DNA from: Mixophyes australis
Lineage: Eukaryota; Chordata; Amphibia; Anura; Limnodynastidae
Direction of reading: 5' to 3'
DNA: 64,000 nt
Assembly: GCA_036250195.1 (NCBI GenBank)
Contig: JAVHZZ010000001.1
Coordinates: 398,464,117-398,528,116, forward strand
Made by a program: the position numbers and the translations under genes. The notes beneath the pieces were generated by a model. That model was not told the DNA's origin, ran no database searches, and worked only from the letters and a program-made list of their open reading frames with translations. This document shows positions 12,095-22,560 of this stretch, one piece after another. Position 1 is the stretch's first letter; each line of letters begins with the position of its first letter.

Positions 12095-12376
12095 TGCCTG
12101 GGAAGGAAGACATCAGAGAGAGAGAGCGGATAAGTACCTGTTTCTTTTCCTATCTTTGCCTTTTCCCTCTCCTTTTCTTGTCAGCTTTTCCTCCTGCCCT
12201 CTGTGTTCAATCATTTCCTCCTGCCTTCCCTTGTTTCTCCCCCTCTCCTTCACCTGTTTCTTTTTTCCCCTGTTTATTCCCCCCTTCCCCCCCCTTTTTT
12301 TCCTTTAGTTAATTTTTTGTTCCTTGTCCATTTTCTCCCCTTCATTTTAGCTTTCTCCCCCACCAGCATTTCCATC

Positions 12377-14602
12377 ATGCCCCGTCCACGCCGCCCCACC
12401 TCCCGCCCTGTCCGTTACAGGTCCCCCTCTCCCCGGAGCACTGAGCGCCATTTTGTAGGCCCCACCCCACCCCCTTCCCTCCCGGCGGCGGCCGCGGGTC
12501 CCCCTCCTCCTCCACAGCGTGAGTCCAGTATTCTGGCTCACGCTTCCTCACCAGGGTCCTCTGGCACAACGGTGCTTGATAGCGGGCGGCGGGGTCGCTC
12601 GACCCGGCCGGCGGCAGCATCTGGGTCGCGTATGCGCAGACCCAGGCCGCCAGCCTGCTCTGCTGTGGTCTCCTCAGCCAGCGGCAGCGGTGGGGGGGAT
12701 ATGCCTGTGGGTGCCCCTGTGTCACATACAGCTGGAGTCATGCCTGCATCAGCCCAGGCTGCATATGTTTCCCCATCCAGGGGCAGTGCTGGGGAGGGTA
12801 GAGTGGGGGTAGGTAGCGGCCCGCTGGTTGAGGAAAGGGGATCCGGCTTGGGGGTGTTTATCCAGTGCCCCATCACACCACCCATCTCGGCCCGCAGGGG
12901 GGACATGCAGATCTATAATCCCCCTGCCCCTCATCAGTTGCATTTCCCGCCCAGCCCCTTTTTACCCCACAGTGGCAGGGGTTCTTCTTGGGGGGCTCAT
13001 TATGGGGGGGCTCCTTTGTCTGACATGGCCCATTTAGACCATACACACCGGGGACGGACAGGGTCCAGAGTGTCAGGCTGGGACAAAGGCACGTGGGATC
13101 AGATAGGCCCAGTAGGGGGAACATGGAAGTTTTTGGGGACAGCCCCTCGGCGCCTGTGAGGCCCTCTCTTTCCCGCCACGTTCTTCCAGCAACAGGCGAG
13201 TGGACGTACAGGTCCCGGCGGGCCCCATCGCCGTCTGGAGCGTATGCCAGCACCAGTCAATGTAGGCCAGGTCCCACGCGAGATAATCTAGCATACGATT
13301 ACCATCATTCCAGCGGCGGTAATACGTCTCAATGGTCCCCTCCGAAGCGCACCCAGTCCAGACCAAGTGGGTTTTTCCGAGGAACCATACCGGGCCCCTT
13401 ACGACGAGGTCCCCCCTCAGCGTCGGGTCATATCGGGGGGTTACTATAGCCCGTCACCTATTTTGCCTTCCAGATTAGATCCCTCTCGCCCAGCCTTGGG
13501 ATTGGCGCGGCGGCGACTGGACTACCTTCCCAGATCTCAGCTTACTGCTCCACTTTGTGTTTCAGAGCCTGTGGTCGCGAACCAGGAGATTAGGGCTGTC
13601 GGTGGAGGTCGTTCCGGATCCGAGTCTCGAGACCAGAGGTCGGCAGGGATTCGTGTGGAACCAATCCCGGGATCAACAGATGCCCAGCCGGGGTCAGCCA
13701 GTGTTGTGGAGGCACCAGTCGCGGCCGGGAATCCTGCTCCTCATGGTGAGTCCGTTTCTGGTACCACACACGATGTACAGTTGTTAGGGTCACCAGTTCT
13801 TTCCACGAGCATTGGTTCCTCAGATTCGGGCGATAGGCCCAGAAAACTCATCAAGCTATTGGAAACTAAATTGCTAGGTAAACGCAGCAAGCAAGCACCG
13901 CAGTCGGGAGGCGAAGACCGGCCGGTGGCTAGGAGTGATTTAGGGCAGGTTGAAACCCTAGAGATAACCCACGGTATTAGGCCGAGTGTACGGGATAGGA
14001 TTAGACGCGGAAAGTATGTGGACATGTTCGCCCTGACAGGGGAGGGAAAGAAGGCTCTTGCCGCGGCTTGTGAAAGGTCCGGCATGGGGGAGGATAGGTT
14101 CAGATTGTTTACTAGATGGTCGAATTCCTTCTCTATTTTTGCTACTATTTACCTGGAAACTAGGCCCGGCGAGCAGGATGAGGTGTGGAGATATATGCAT
14201 CTTATTAGCGGGATGGCGTTAAAAGATGGCCCCTCAATCTGGGGAGCATATGACGAGCCCTTCTGCAGGCGGATGAGCGGTCGCGAGAAGCTCCCACTGG
14301 GGTCAAAAGACATAGACATCTGGCTGGAACTCATGAGACCGAGCAGTCAAGGGGCCGAGGGTTACACGGGCAGGAGGTTTCAAGGGCCGGAGAGGGTTCA
14401 AGCAACCCTCCCCACAAAAGGTTGATGTTTTGATTTCAATGCAGGCGCCTGCCAGCGAGGCACATCATGCCGATTTAAACACAATTGCACGGCATGCGGA
14501 GGTCAGCATCCAGCCACCGAATGTGCAAAGGCCCGACGGAGTGGGGGTAGTGGAAGAGGTGCAAACCCAGCTGTGCCGAGTCAAGGGTCCATCGCCAATT
14601 AA
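12377..14602 (+). pseudogene. Ngaro ORF1: gag-like protein with CCHC knuckle, broken
   Basis: This is a putative nucleocapsid-like protein that would package element RNA. I prefer the ATG at 12377 (MPRPRRPTSRPVRYRSPSPRS) over the earlier one at 12203, because the sequence before it is a pyrimidine-rich leader. The N-terminal third is Pro/Ser/Gly/Arg-rich and unlikely to fold. Frame 2 stops at 13157, while frame 1 carries on a plausible sequence (13093-13370, e.g. SGAYASTSQ) before frame 2 resumes at 13367; two compensating indels are implied. The conserved core is near 13990-14330 (KYVDMFALTGEGKKALAAAC). A TGA at 14423 sits just before FDFNAGACQRGTSCRFKHNC and the CX2CX4HX4C-like zinc motif (14450-14520). 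The frame then ends at 14602, overlapping the RT ORF. Confidence 0.85.
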
Positions 14603-16178
14603 TTTGGCTGAGCTGGACAAATGGCTCGCTTGGTTCCCAGATAGAGACACCGCTTCTCTCATACATGACGGTTTTCACATAGGTTTTAAATTACCAGTGC
14701 AGGGCAGCATTTCTACGGCGACGCCGATCAATTTGAAATCGGCGCTCGCTCTCCCGGAAGTCCTAGACACTAAAATCGCGAAGGAGGTTGGTCTGGGTCG
14801 CATGGTGGGCCCTTTCCCGCTTCCTCCCATTCAAAATCTTATTCTGTCCCCGGTAGGGGTAGTACCCAAAAAGACAGCGGGTAAATTCAGGTTGATACAG
14901 CACTTGTCGTACCCGGCTGGTCTGTCAGTGAACGACGCTATAGACGCCACCCTTAGTTTCGTATATTATCAATCGTTTGAATCCGCACTGGCACTGGTGC
15001 AGGAATGTGGGAGGGGAGCCCTGTTAGCTAAGATCGACATTGAGTCGGCTTTTCGGTTACTGCCCCTTCACCCGGAGTCGTATCGATTCATGGGTTTTCG
15101 GCATCGTGGTGGATACTATATCGATCGCTGTCTGCCTATGGGATGTTCGATATCCTGTGCGCTATTTGAGAAGTTCAGTGGCTTCTTGCATTGGTGCATT
15201 CAGGCGGGAACGGGGTGTCGGTGGATCGCACACTATCTTGATGACTTCCTAGTTATCGGGCCTCCTGATTCCAATTGTTGTCGGGATACGCTTTTTTCCA
15301 CTGAGGCTCTCTTTAGGGTGCTAGGCGTTCCCATTGCCGCGGATAAAACGGAGGGTCCAGCCACGTGTCTCTCGTTCCTTGGAATTGAGATCGACACGGT
15401 GGCCGGGATTTGCAGGCTCCCAACTGATAAAGTGTCCAAGATGTGCGAAGCTATTGCAGAAGCGTTGGAATCCAGCTCCAGCCCGCTCAGACAGGTTCAG
15501 TCCCTGTTAGGGAGGTTCAACTTTGCCTGCCATGTGATTCCCATGGGTAAAGTTTTCTGTAGAAAGCTACAGAGAGCCACTGCAGGGAGGAGCAGGCCGC
15601 ATGCGGCCGTGCGTCTCTCTAGGGTCATCAAGGACGATTTGCAGATTTGGCTCACCTTCCTCAGTGATTTCAACGGGACACGAATATGGCATTCACCACC
15701 CGTAACAAACGTTAATATTGACCTGTTTACGGATGCTTCCGGAGCATGCGGCTTCGGTGCTTACCTGGACGGGCATTGGTGCGCGGAAAGCTGGCCGGAG
15801 GAGTGGCATAGGGTAGGAATTACCAAAAATTTGTTGGTCCTGGAGCTATTTCCTATTGTCGTGGCAATTGAACTGTGGGCGTCCACGTTGCGGGGGAAGC
15901 ACATAGTTTTCTGGTGCGACAATTTGGGGGTGGTCCAGTCGATCAATAAACAAAGCGCATCCTTCCATCATGCAATATCTCTGCTGCGCCACCTAGTGTT
16001 GCGCTGCCTGCAGTACGATATTTCTTTCAGGGCTAGACATGTACCAGGGGTGCAAAATAGTTTGGCCGATGCTTTGTCCCGAGGACAATGGAGCAAGTTT
16101 CGTAGTATGGCTCCCCAGGCGGACAATGTTGGTATTCCGTGTCCCTCTTGTGTTTGGCAGATCATCAAGCCGGCATAA
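14430..16178 (+). CDS. Ngaro reverse transcriptase-RNase H
   Basis: This is an intact 582-codon frame, overlapping the end of gag in another frame. The first ATG is used here, but translation may begin by other means. The RT domain covers about residues 60-330: LSPVGVVPKK, FRLIQHLSYP, AKIDIESAFRLLPLHP, GYYIDRCLPMGCSISCALFE and catalytic YLDD (near 15234), then FLGIEID. RNase H follows at about residues 425-560, with its acidic residues in LFTDASGA, LELFPIV, FWCDNLG and the LADALSR end. There is no protease or integrase between or after these, consistent with the DIRS/Ngaro group. It would copy element RNA into DNA for the recombinase encoded next. No internal stop is seen. Confidence 0.95.
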   Translation: MISMQAPASEAHHADLNTIARHAEVSIQPPNVQRPDGVGVVEEVQTQLCRVKGPSPINLAELDKWLAWFPDRDTASLIHDGFHIGFKLPVQGSISTATPINLKSALALPEVLDTKIAKEVGLGRMVGPFPLPPIQNLILSPVGVVPKKTAGKFRLIQHLSYPAGLSVNDAIDATLSFVYYQSFESALALVQECGRGALLAKIDIESAFRLLPLHPESYRFMGFRHRGGYYIDRCLPMGCSISCALFEKFSGFLHWCIQAGTGCRWIAHYLDDFLVIGPPDSNCCRDTLFSTEALFRVLGVPIAADKTEGPATCLSFLGIEIDTVAGICRLPTDKVSKMCEAIAEALESSSSPLRQVQSLLGRFNFACHVIPMGKVFCRKLQRATAGRSRPHAAVRLSRVIKDDLQIWLTFLSDFNGTRIWHSPPVTNVNIDLFTDASGACGFGAYLDGHWCAESWPEEWHRVGITKNLLVLELFPIVVAIELWASTLRGKHIVFWCDNLGVVQSINKQSASFHHAISLLRHLVLRCLQYDISFRARHVPGVQNSLADALSRGQWSKFRSMAPQADNVGIPCPSCVWQIIKPA

Positions 16179-17063
16179 GGGGGCTCGTAGAACAGGCGGT
16201 AGCCCCTTCCACCCTGAGGACGTATCAGGCATCATGGAGACGGTGGTCACTATTCAGCGGGCAAAAAGATCAATCTGAGGCAGGTCAGCGTGATGCTATG
16301 TTAGCATTTATGTGGGAGAGCTATTCCAAAGGGGAATCTAGAGCCTCTATGGCGTCTACTTTGGCGGGGATATCTTTCATGGCCAGGCTGCAAGGTTACA
16401 CGGATGTCACAAAGGGGTTCATGATCAGTAAGGCCCTAAAGGGGTGGGCTAGGGCTAGACCCTCGCAGGCGGATGCGCGCTTGCCTATCACCAACAATAT
16501 TCTGGACCAGTTGGTAGGGACCCTGGGAGTAATTGCAGTTGATGAATATGAGAAGACCTTATTTAGCACTGCGTTCTCTATGGCTTTTTTCGGTGCTTTT
16601 CGGGTATTCTGAATTGGTGGCTAAATCCAGGGGGCATCAAGAGTCAGGTTGGAATGCAGAGCATGTCAGCTTATGCGGAGGGGTGGTTTCATGTAAAATA
16701 ATTAGATCTAAAACTGATCAGAGTGGCAGGGGAGCATGGTTTCAGTTAAATAGGCAGCCTAATGGTAACATCTGCCCGGTTAATTTAGTGTCACGGTTTA
16801 TGAATATGAGACCTCAGGCTCGTTTGTTTTTATGTCACCATAACGGCATGCCCATGACGAAATATCAATTTTCGGCCATTATGCAGAAGTCCCTACAGCC
16901 ATTAAATCTAGACAGTTCTATGTACGGAACGCATTCGTTCAGGATCGGGGCGGCCACGTCTGCTGCTTTGGCGGGATCCTCCACTGAGACGATAAAAGCT
17001 CTGGGCCGCTGGAAATCCACGGCTTATAAATCTTATGTCAGGATTGACAATGTTGATGTTTGA
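16139..17063 (+). pseudogene. Ngaro tyrosine recombinase, one frameshift
   Basis: The frame starts inside the RT ORF and overlaps its end by 40 bases. The N-terminal core-binding part (16139-16600) contains APSTLRTYQASWRRW, and the catalytic part (16600-17063) contains SKTDQSGRGAW, THSFRIGAATSAAL and GRWKSTAYKSYVR. This gives the HXXR box, the W/H position and the tyrosine nucleophile of the family. The frame shifts from 2 to 3 between about 16595 and 16615: frame 2 ends GAFRVF-stop, while SELVAKSRG continues in frame 3, so one indel near the first catalytic arginine is implied. The protein would insert circular or linear element DNA. It is probably inactive in this copy, unless the indel is a sequencing error. 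Confidence 0.92.
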
Positions 17064-17262
17064 ATGTTTTGTTCCACTAATCAAAAGGTTGCCTTGCAGT
17101 TTTTCTTTTTCTACAATTTCACTCTCTTATTGTTACCCTAACCACCCCCACTGCCCTCCCCTACCCCACCTTCTCCCTCCATTTGGTGGGCTACCCTGGG
17201 CTTTTCCGCTCGTCGCTTTGAAGCGGGGGCGCGAAGGGATTTTCACCCGGGTTTCCCTGGGC

Positions 17263-17473
17263 GTAAGTCCTGATTAGTGGTGTGCTGCCGGGGTTTTTCC
17301 GGGTGTTGTTTACCTTCGTCTGGGTGGCCTGCTCCCCATTTGTGTTCCTCTTCCCTGATCCCCCTCTGTTGTACGGTTTTCCCCTATACTATCCTTCTCA
17401 TGCTTTTATGCTATGCCTGGCCTGTCTTCCAAATTATGGTGGCATGTTTGTAACAATGTTTTTCTGATTCCAG
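17263..17473 (+). promoter_or_regulatory. Candidate intron before the SGNH ORF
   Basis: A GTAAGT donor (17263) and a TTTTTCTGATTCCAG acceptor (ending 17473) bound 211 bp between the recombinase stop and the SGNH ATG at 17494. The arrangement would let the fourth ORF be made from a spliced message. Inference from motifs only. Confidence 0.35.
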
Positions 17474-17493
17474 GTGATGGTGTTACAACTAAG

Positions 17494-18039
17494 ATGGTGT
17501 GGATCATGGGTCATTCCTTTGTGTTCTGGGCCGCTGGACACCCCAGGTCTAACAGTATGCCGAATCACGAAGGCACCGTAATAAGATGGTTGGGTAGAAG
17601 GGGATTAGGCTGGCCTGATTTGGTTCCATGGTTGGCGAGGCTAATTAAACAGCATGGCCCGCCAAATATTTTAGTAGTGCATGCGGGAGGCAATGACCTG
17701 GGGAAAGGAAAGTCTCTGGAGCTCATTATTTCGATTCGGGAAGACCTTAGGCAAATTCACGAGGCATGGCCACATATCATCATTGGTTGGTTGGCATTAA
17801 TCCCCCGGCTGGCTTGGAGAACAACTATCCCCTTAAAAAAGATGACAGTTATGGTCAGGAAACTGAATAGCGCCATTAGGAAAGTAGTGCGGTCCATGGG
17901 AGGTGTAGTTATCAATCACCCGGGATTAGGGGTAGAGTCACCTCAATGTTTTAGAAGTGATGGCGTACATCTAGCGGAGGAAGGTATGGGGTTGTTTATA
18001 GATAGCATTTGCGGTGGAGTTTCGGCGTGTTTAGATTAG
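17494..18039 (+). CDS. Ngaro accessory SGNH/GDSL-type hydrolase
   Basis: The ATG at 17494 is chosen because it begins MVWIMGHSFVFWA, placing block I (GHS, with the nucleophile serine) at the N-terminus as in other SGNH proteins. Block III is HAGGNDLG (near 17680) and block V is SDGVHLAEEG (near 17958), giving the Ser-Asp-His set. About 182 residues, with no signal peptide seen. The frame is intact. Hydrolase ORFs of this superfamily are reported in some vertebrate Ngaro-group elements, so the ORF is probably part of the element and not captured here. The substrate is unknown; esterase or lipase-like activity is inferred. It lies ~430 bp after the recombinase and just before repeat B1. Confidence 0.88.
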   Translation: MVWIMGHSFVFWAAGHPRSNSMPNHEGTVIRWLGRRGLGWPDLVPWLARLIKQHGPPNILVVHAGGNDLGKGKSLELIISIREDLRQIHEAWPHIIIGWLALIPRLAWRTTIPLKKMTVMVRKLNSAIRKVVRSMGGVVINHPGLGVESPQCFRSDGVHLAEEGMGLFIDSICGGVSACLD

Positions 18040-18074
18040 TGGTGGTGGGCTGCGGCGTCTGTGGGGCGCAGCGG

Positions 18075-18525
18075 GGTAGGAAGGCACTGCGTTCAACGAC
18101 TGATTTGTGGGCGCACTGGTAGTTGTCGTAGGTCACTGCCCCCCGTTGAGGCACCAGTAATTTCCTTTTTGGCCCTTCGGTGAGGAGGGTCCCTGTTCGA
18201 CTCGGTGAGGGAGGGCAGAGTGAGTTTTAAAGGGGGCAGTCACCTGACGCCAACTCAGCGCAAAAGTTATGTTGGGATTTGTTCCCCGTGGTGGTGGACG
18301 TACGGCGGTTTGCGCCAGTCCACACGTGATAGTGTTTGTCAGCTTGAGAGTTGTTTCGCAGTGCCCTTTCTCCGCCACCATAGGTCTAGTTAAAATTAAA
18401 ATCATAATAAAATTTCTGGCAATTTTTAATAACTTATACAAGTCTCCGTGTGTTTATTTGCATGCAAAGGTTTAGAATTATAAGGTTGATGTAAGGTTTA
18501 CGGAACATACACGGTGAGCCCTTTA
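18075..18525 (+). repeat. Ngaro split direct repeat B1
   Basis: About 451 bp, from GGTAGGAAGGCACTGCGTTC to GAGCCCTTTA, repeated at 18749-19200 with a handful of differences (for example CACCTGAC against CACTCTGAC). It holds an AATAAA at 18406-18411, a candidate poly(A) signal. Confidence 0.93.
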
Positions 18526-18705
18526 TGACAAATGAGGCTGAATAGGACGAATGCACTTAAAGGGCGACAGGGTTTGTAGTAAGCTGTACAAATACCTGAA
18601 GGTGTTAACATGGGTTGGCCCGACCAATGTGTAATCCAGTGGGAGGGACCTTGATTGATATAGGAGGCTGCACTTCCTGTTCTGGTTCATTCCACAGCAC
18701 AAGAT
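18526..18705 (+). repeat. Ngaro split direct repeat A2
   Basis: A second copy of the 180-bp A unit, directly abutting B1. The B1/A2 junction is where circular intermediates are thought to provide the recombinase site. Confidence 0.94.
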
Positions 18706-18748
18706 CCCACCCGCCCACTCCTTTGTGTAGTATTTTTGGTAATGTTGC

Positions 18749-19200
18749 GGTAGGAAGGCACTGCGTTCAGCGGCTGATTTGTGGGCGCACTGGTAGTTGT
18801 CGTAGGTCACTGCCCCCCGTTGAGGCACCAGTAACTCCCTTTTTGGCCCTTCGGTGAGGAAGGTCCCTGTTCGACTCGGTGAGGGAGGGCAGAGTGAGTT
18901 TTAAAGGGGGCAGTCACTCTGACGCCAACTCAGCGCAAAAGTTATGTTGGGATTTGTTCCCCGTGGTGGTGGACGTACGGCGGTTTGCGCCAGTCCACAC
19001 GTGATAGTGTTTGTCAGCTTGAGAGTTGTTTCGCAGTGCCCTTTCTCCGCCACCATAGGTCTAGTTAAAATTAAAATCATAATAAAATTTCTGGCAATTT
19101 TTAATAACTTATACAAGTCTCCGTGTGTTTATTTGCATGCAAAGGTTTAGAATTATAAGGTTGATGTAAGGTTTACGGAACATACACGGTGAGCCCTTTA
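18749..19200 (+). repeat. Ngaro split direct repeat B2
   Basis: A second B copy ending GAGCCCTTTA at the 3' end of the element, directly followed by the last nine bases of the host MITE. A 43-bp spacer (18706-18748) separates it from A2. Confidence 0.93.
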
Positions 19201-19305
19201 ACGGCTCTGCTTACTTATAACCTGGCCAACCAGTTCCTGCTCTCTTTTCCTGCTCATATTATCTGACACAGTATCATCATCCCGGACTCCATAACTGTGA
19301 TTTAC

Positions 19306-19750
19306 TTTAAAGCGTGACCCCTAAGTTCATATTATGCCACATAGTAATTCCCCAAGTTAAAATTATGGTACACAGTAGCGTCCCCCAGTCAATATTATGC
19401 CAATAGAAGTGTTCCCAGTTTATGCTATGTCCCACAGTAGTCCCCCAGATAATATTATGCCACACAGTAGTAGATATGTACCTTGTTTGTATCATGCCAC
19501 ACAGTAGTTCCCCTATTTAGTATAATGTCAATTTATATGATGCTAAATAGAAGTGGCCCCAATTCATATTATGCCACACAATAGTGCTCCCAATTTATAT
19601 TATATTACACAGCAGTGCCCATAATTCATATTATATCACACAGTAGTACCCCCAGTTCATATTATGCCAAATAAAAGTGCTACCAGTCCTAATTATGCCA
19701 AATAGAAATGCCCCCAGTTAATATTATGATACATAGTAATGCTTCCAATT
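19306..19750 (+). repeat. ~31-bp minisatellite, about 14 degenerate copies
   Basis: Units share the core ATTATGCCACACAGTA followed by GTGCCCCCAGTTCAT, with considerable drift. The same unit type makes up the left part of the 6600-6870 array. Confidence 0.88.
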
Positions 19751-19804
19751 TCACATCTACACACTCACAAACATAATGATTAAACACATATATTAACAAA
19801 ACAT

Positions 19805-20575
19805 ATTGGGGTTGATTCATCAAGGCACGTATTCTGAGCGCAACACGCGTTCAGTATTATACACATGTATTTATGCTTTGTGTCTGCCCGAATTCATCAG
19901 GGAATGAATCTCAAGATACGTTTTGCTATTGAAATCGGGGGCAGGTCTGCTGTGCTCTACTACATCGGACGTTGCAGGATGTGTCTAACACCTATGTGGA
20001 TTATAAATTTGCAAAGGAACGCAAAGGAACGCACAGGAAAATAAAAACAAATTTCGCATTATTTTTTCCAGATAATGAAGGCATTAATGTTAAAACAGTA
20101 AAAAAATAAAATAAATAGTGTTTTTTGCGTCTTTTTTTTTCTTCCATGAAGTACATTTATTAGAATGTTGTTAATGTTTACTGAACATAAAATACATATT
20201 TGCAGTTGTTTGTGATTGCAAACACATAGCATGCATACGAGTCTGTCATCACTACTGATCGGGGCTTAGACTAGCCTTTTAGCTGGAGCAAGAAATATGG
20301 CAGAAAAACAAGTAACTTTCAGGTGCTCAGAACTTGATTCTGACATGGCTGCATGCGCTTGAGTTTGGCACACCCCTACTGTAAATTCACGAAGGCAAAA
20401 TTTCCCCGGCCAATTCACTCCCCGAAATCGTAGTCTGTAGTAAGTGTCCTTCGCGCTTGCAGTGCACAGATCAGGACTCACGGATGTTTCTGCTGATTCT
20501 GGGCATGCACAAAGTGATTTTGCGCACGATACGCTCAAAATCGGCAGATACATGCCTTGATAAATCAGACTCATT
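19805..20575. mobile_element. Harbinger-like MITE
   Basis: Ends GGGGTTGATTCATCAAGGCA (19808) and, inverted, GAGTCTGATTTATCAAGGCA (ending 20572) are flanked by ATT on both sides (19805-19807, 20573-20575). The interior has the repeated word GCAAAGGAAC (near 20010) but no meaningful ORF. A 3-bp duplication suggests PIF/Harbinger, though ATT is not the usual TWA. Confidence 0.7.
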
Positions 20576-22160
20576 ATGTAGGCAAAGGCTTTATGTTCTC
20601 AAGTGCAGCTCACCTCTGGAGCCTGCACTGCACACAGAGTGCAGACTTCTTCTGTTACACAAAGGAGCAGGAGAACAGCTGCTGCGGCTGGGCATGTGCA
20701 ACTGCTCTATTTTGCTTATGCGTATTGCCGTCGCTTCATATAGAGAGAAGCAGGCGCTGAACTTCTCTGCGACAGTTAAATGGACAACCTGTGCTATGCC
20801 CTCACCTTAATCCGTCTGTGCAGTAGGTTGTGCCTGGGCTCAACCTGCACACCCAGTGCACATGCCTATGATCTAATCTTGCGTAAACTATTATCTCAAT
20901 CTAATACTTCATTTATCACTTGATAGTTATCGCTTTTAAATAAGTGAATAAAAGGCACCATCATTTGGATCTTGACAGGCCGATTTAGAACCCCAGCTCT
21001 CAACTGTTCAATAATGCTAGCCCTACATAGTGAGATATTAAAATCTGCTAGGAAAACCAAATTTGAATGTTTATAGTGATGATTGTATGGACTCTGTATG
21101 CCACTTTATGAACAATCTGACTAGAAGGGTAATCCATGCTTTCTTTTCATTTTACTTCCTATCCTTACTCTTTAAATTTACTCTTTTTACTTCCCATCTC
21201 TTACTGGTGCGTGATGTAGGTTCTAGCCATGATTCCGTGCGCTGCCTTTGAATGTTTTATTTTCTCCAGAGTTGTTTTTTGCAGTAAGCCTACTGGTATT
21301 TGAAGACAAATTATCACATCAGTGTTCACATATTATCTTTAAAAGGAAACATCTGACTAAAGATTTTATTTCTGTGTTTTGCATGGACAATGACAGCCTT
21401 ATCCACAGCACAAATCAAATAAATGATCCTAATTTGCTTGTTAGAGACAAATTCCTTAGAATGTAATGTATAATGTCTGGAAGCAACAGAGGGAAGTTGC
21501 ATTGAATTCTCTGATACACTATTGATGAAACTGCAAACAGTGAGCTTATAGTGTAAGTGCCGTTTTAATACAGTATATTTGCAAATAACAAAACATTTAT
21601 TATATTTTGATAAAGCATGTATATGCTTGTACTATAAAACTACTTATAGTTATACAGAACAGGTAAACAATCTCAGTTGACCTATATAAATGCAATTTTA
21701 GTGCTGTTAAATTCCACAAATGTTACAACACACAGCACCATGTTTATGCACTGATGCACAGAGTACACGAACATGAGTATACTACATAGTGCTGTGTCTG
21801 TGTCCTACAATGTAATGTGCTCTGCATGTCATGTGATGCAATGTATTGTCGTACTGGACTTGGATGCAGATCAAGAAGTGATTTTGTGTTTTGCTCTTAG
21901 TTAGTCGTTTACGTCAGCAGTAAAATTTTAAATTCCAGTTCAAATGGTTCTATACCCTGATTAAATATTATCTAAAAGCAAGATGATATGATATGGTAAG
22001 ATATAGATGGATGCTGAGTTATAATGTGTAGTAAACTACCAATGTGCCTAGAGATTTAGAAGTGTTAGGCCTCACTCCAGTCATCTCCCCTCCAGACTCA
22101 CCTGACATTGTATAAAACAGAAAGGGTGAAATTAGCTATAGTGATGTACAAACCAAACCA
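20576..22160. other. No recognised feature
   Basis: Mixed to AT-rich sequence. Several 60-120-codon ORFs on both strands lack domains or splice context. Nothing assignable. Confidence 0.55.
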
Positions 22161-22560
22161 GGGGGTAAAATTTTTAAGCTGTGGGGTTTGAAAAAGTGGA
22201 GATGTTCCCTATAGCAACCAATCAGATTCTTGCTGTCATTCTGTAGAATGTACTAAATAAATAACTAGAATCTGATTGGTTGTTATAGGCAACATCTCCA
22301 GTGGCGCACGCAGGGGGGGTTCCTGGGTCTCCAGAAACCCCCCTCCGCTATCTAAGTGCCCACCATAGTGGCACTGTCCTATACAGCAGCCGCGGCGCTG
22401 TCAAAGAAGCGTCTGCGTCGGAAACGGGCGCATGCGCAGCAGCTCTCTCTCGTGTTTTTTTTTTTGGGGGGGGGGGGGTCAGGGGGGGAAACCCCCCGAC
22501 AATCCTGCGTGCGCCCCTGATCTCCACTTTCTCAAACCCGCAGTTTGATAAATTTAACTC
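22161..22560. mobile_element. Palindromic MITE, family M1 (copy 2), interrupted
   Basis: The left arm (22161-22298) shares GTTTGAAAAAGTGGAGATGT and CAACCAATCAGATTCT with the copies at 8621 and 24641. The right arm (22520-22560) has CTCAAACCCGCAGTTTGAT. A GC-rich MITE sits inside it at 22299-22519. Confidence 0.85.
22299..22519. mobile_element. GC-rich hAT-like MITE nested in M1
   Basis: The left end CAGTGGCGCACGCAGG and the inverted right end CAGGGGCGCACGCAGG match. Inside are long T and G runs (T10 and G13 near 22460). ATCTC is directly repeated at the two flanks (22294-22298, 22520-22524), shorter than the usual 8 bp, so the target duplication is uncertain. Confidence 0.75.

Larger units (their letters stand above)
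11915..19200 (+). mobile_element. Ngaro-type (DIRS-group) tyrosine-recombinase retrotransposon
   Basis: This ~7.3-kb element has split direct repeats in the order A1, coding region, B1-A2-B2. It encodes a gag-like protein with a CCHC knuckle, RT/RNase H, a tyrosine recombinase and an SGNH hydrolase. It has no integrase and no LTR pair. The A-internal-B-A-B layout is that of Ngaro and PAT elements, whereas DIRS1 itself has inverted ends. It sits in a hAT MITE and I see no target duplication of its own, as expected for recombinase-mediated integration. A1 and A2 look identical and B1/B2 nearly so, which suggests a fairly young insertion, although gag and recombinase carry breaks. Confidence 0.95.
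11749..19217. mobile_element. hAT-like MITE, split by the Ngaro element
   Basis: CTTACTTA occurs exactly at 11749-11756 and 19210-19217. The left part (11757-11914) starts CAGGGCCGTAACTAGGG. The right part is only the nine bases ACGGCTCTG (19201-19209), whose reverse complement CAGAGCCGT matches the left terminus. The two parts therefore belong to one ~168-bp MITE that was cut near its 3' end by the insertion between them. An 8-bp duplication with CAGRG termini indicates hAT. There is no coding content. Confidence 0.85.

Noticed and set aside
12347..13366. Several overlapping minus-strand ORFs of 64-126 codons
   Set aside because: They are shadows of the GC-rich Ngaro gag region and have no domain.
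19805..20575. DIRS-type inverted ends belonging to the Ngaro element
   Set aside because: The inverted ends here have their own flanking ATT copies and lie outside the MITE that hosts Ngaro.
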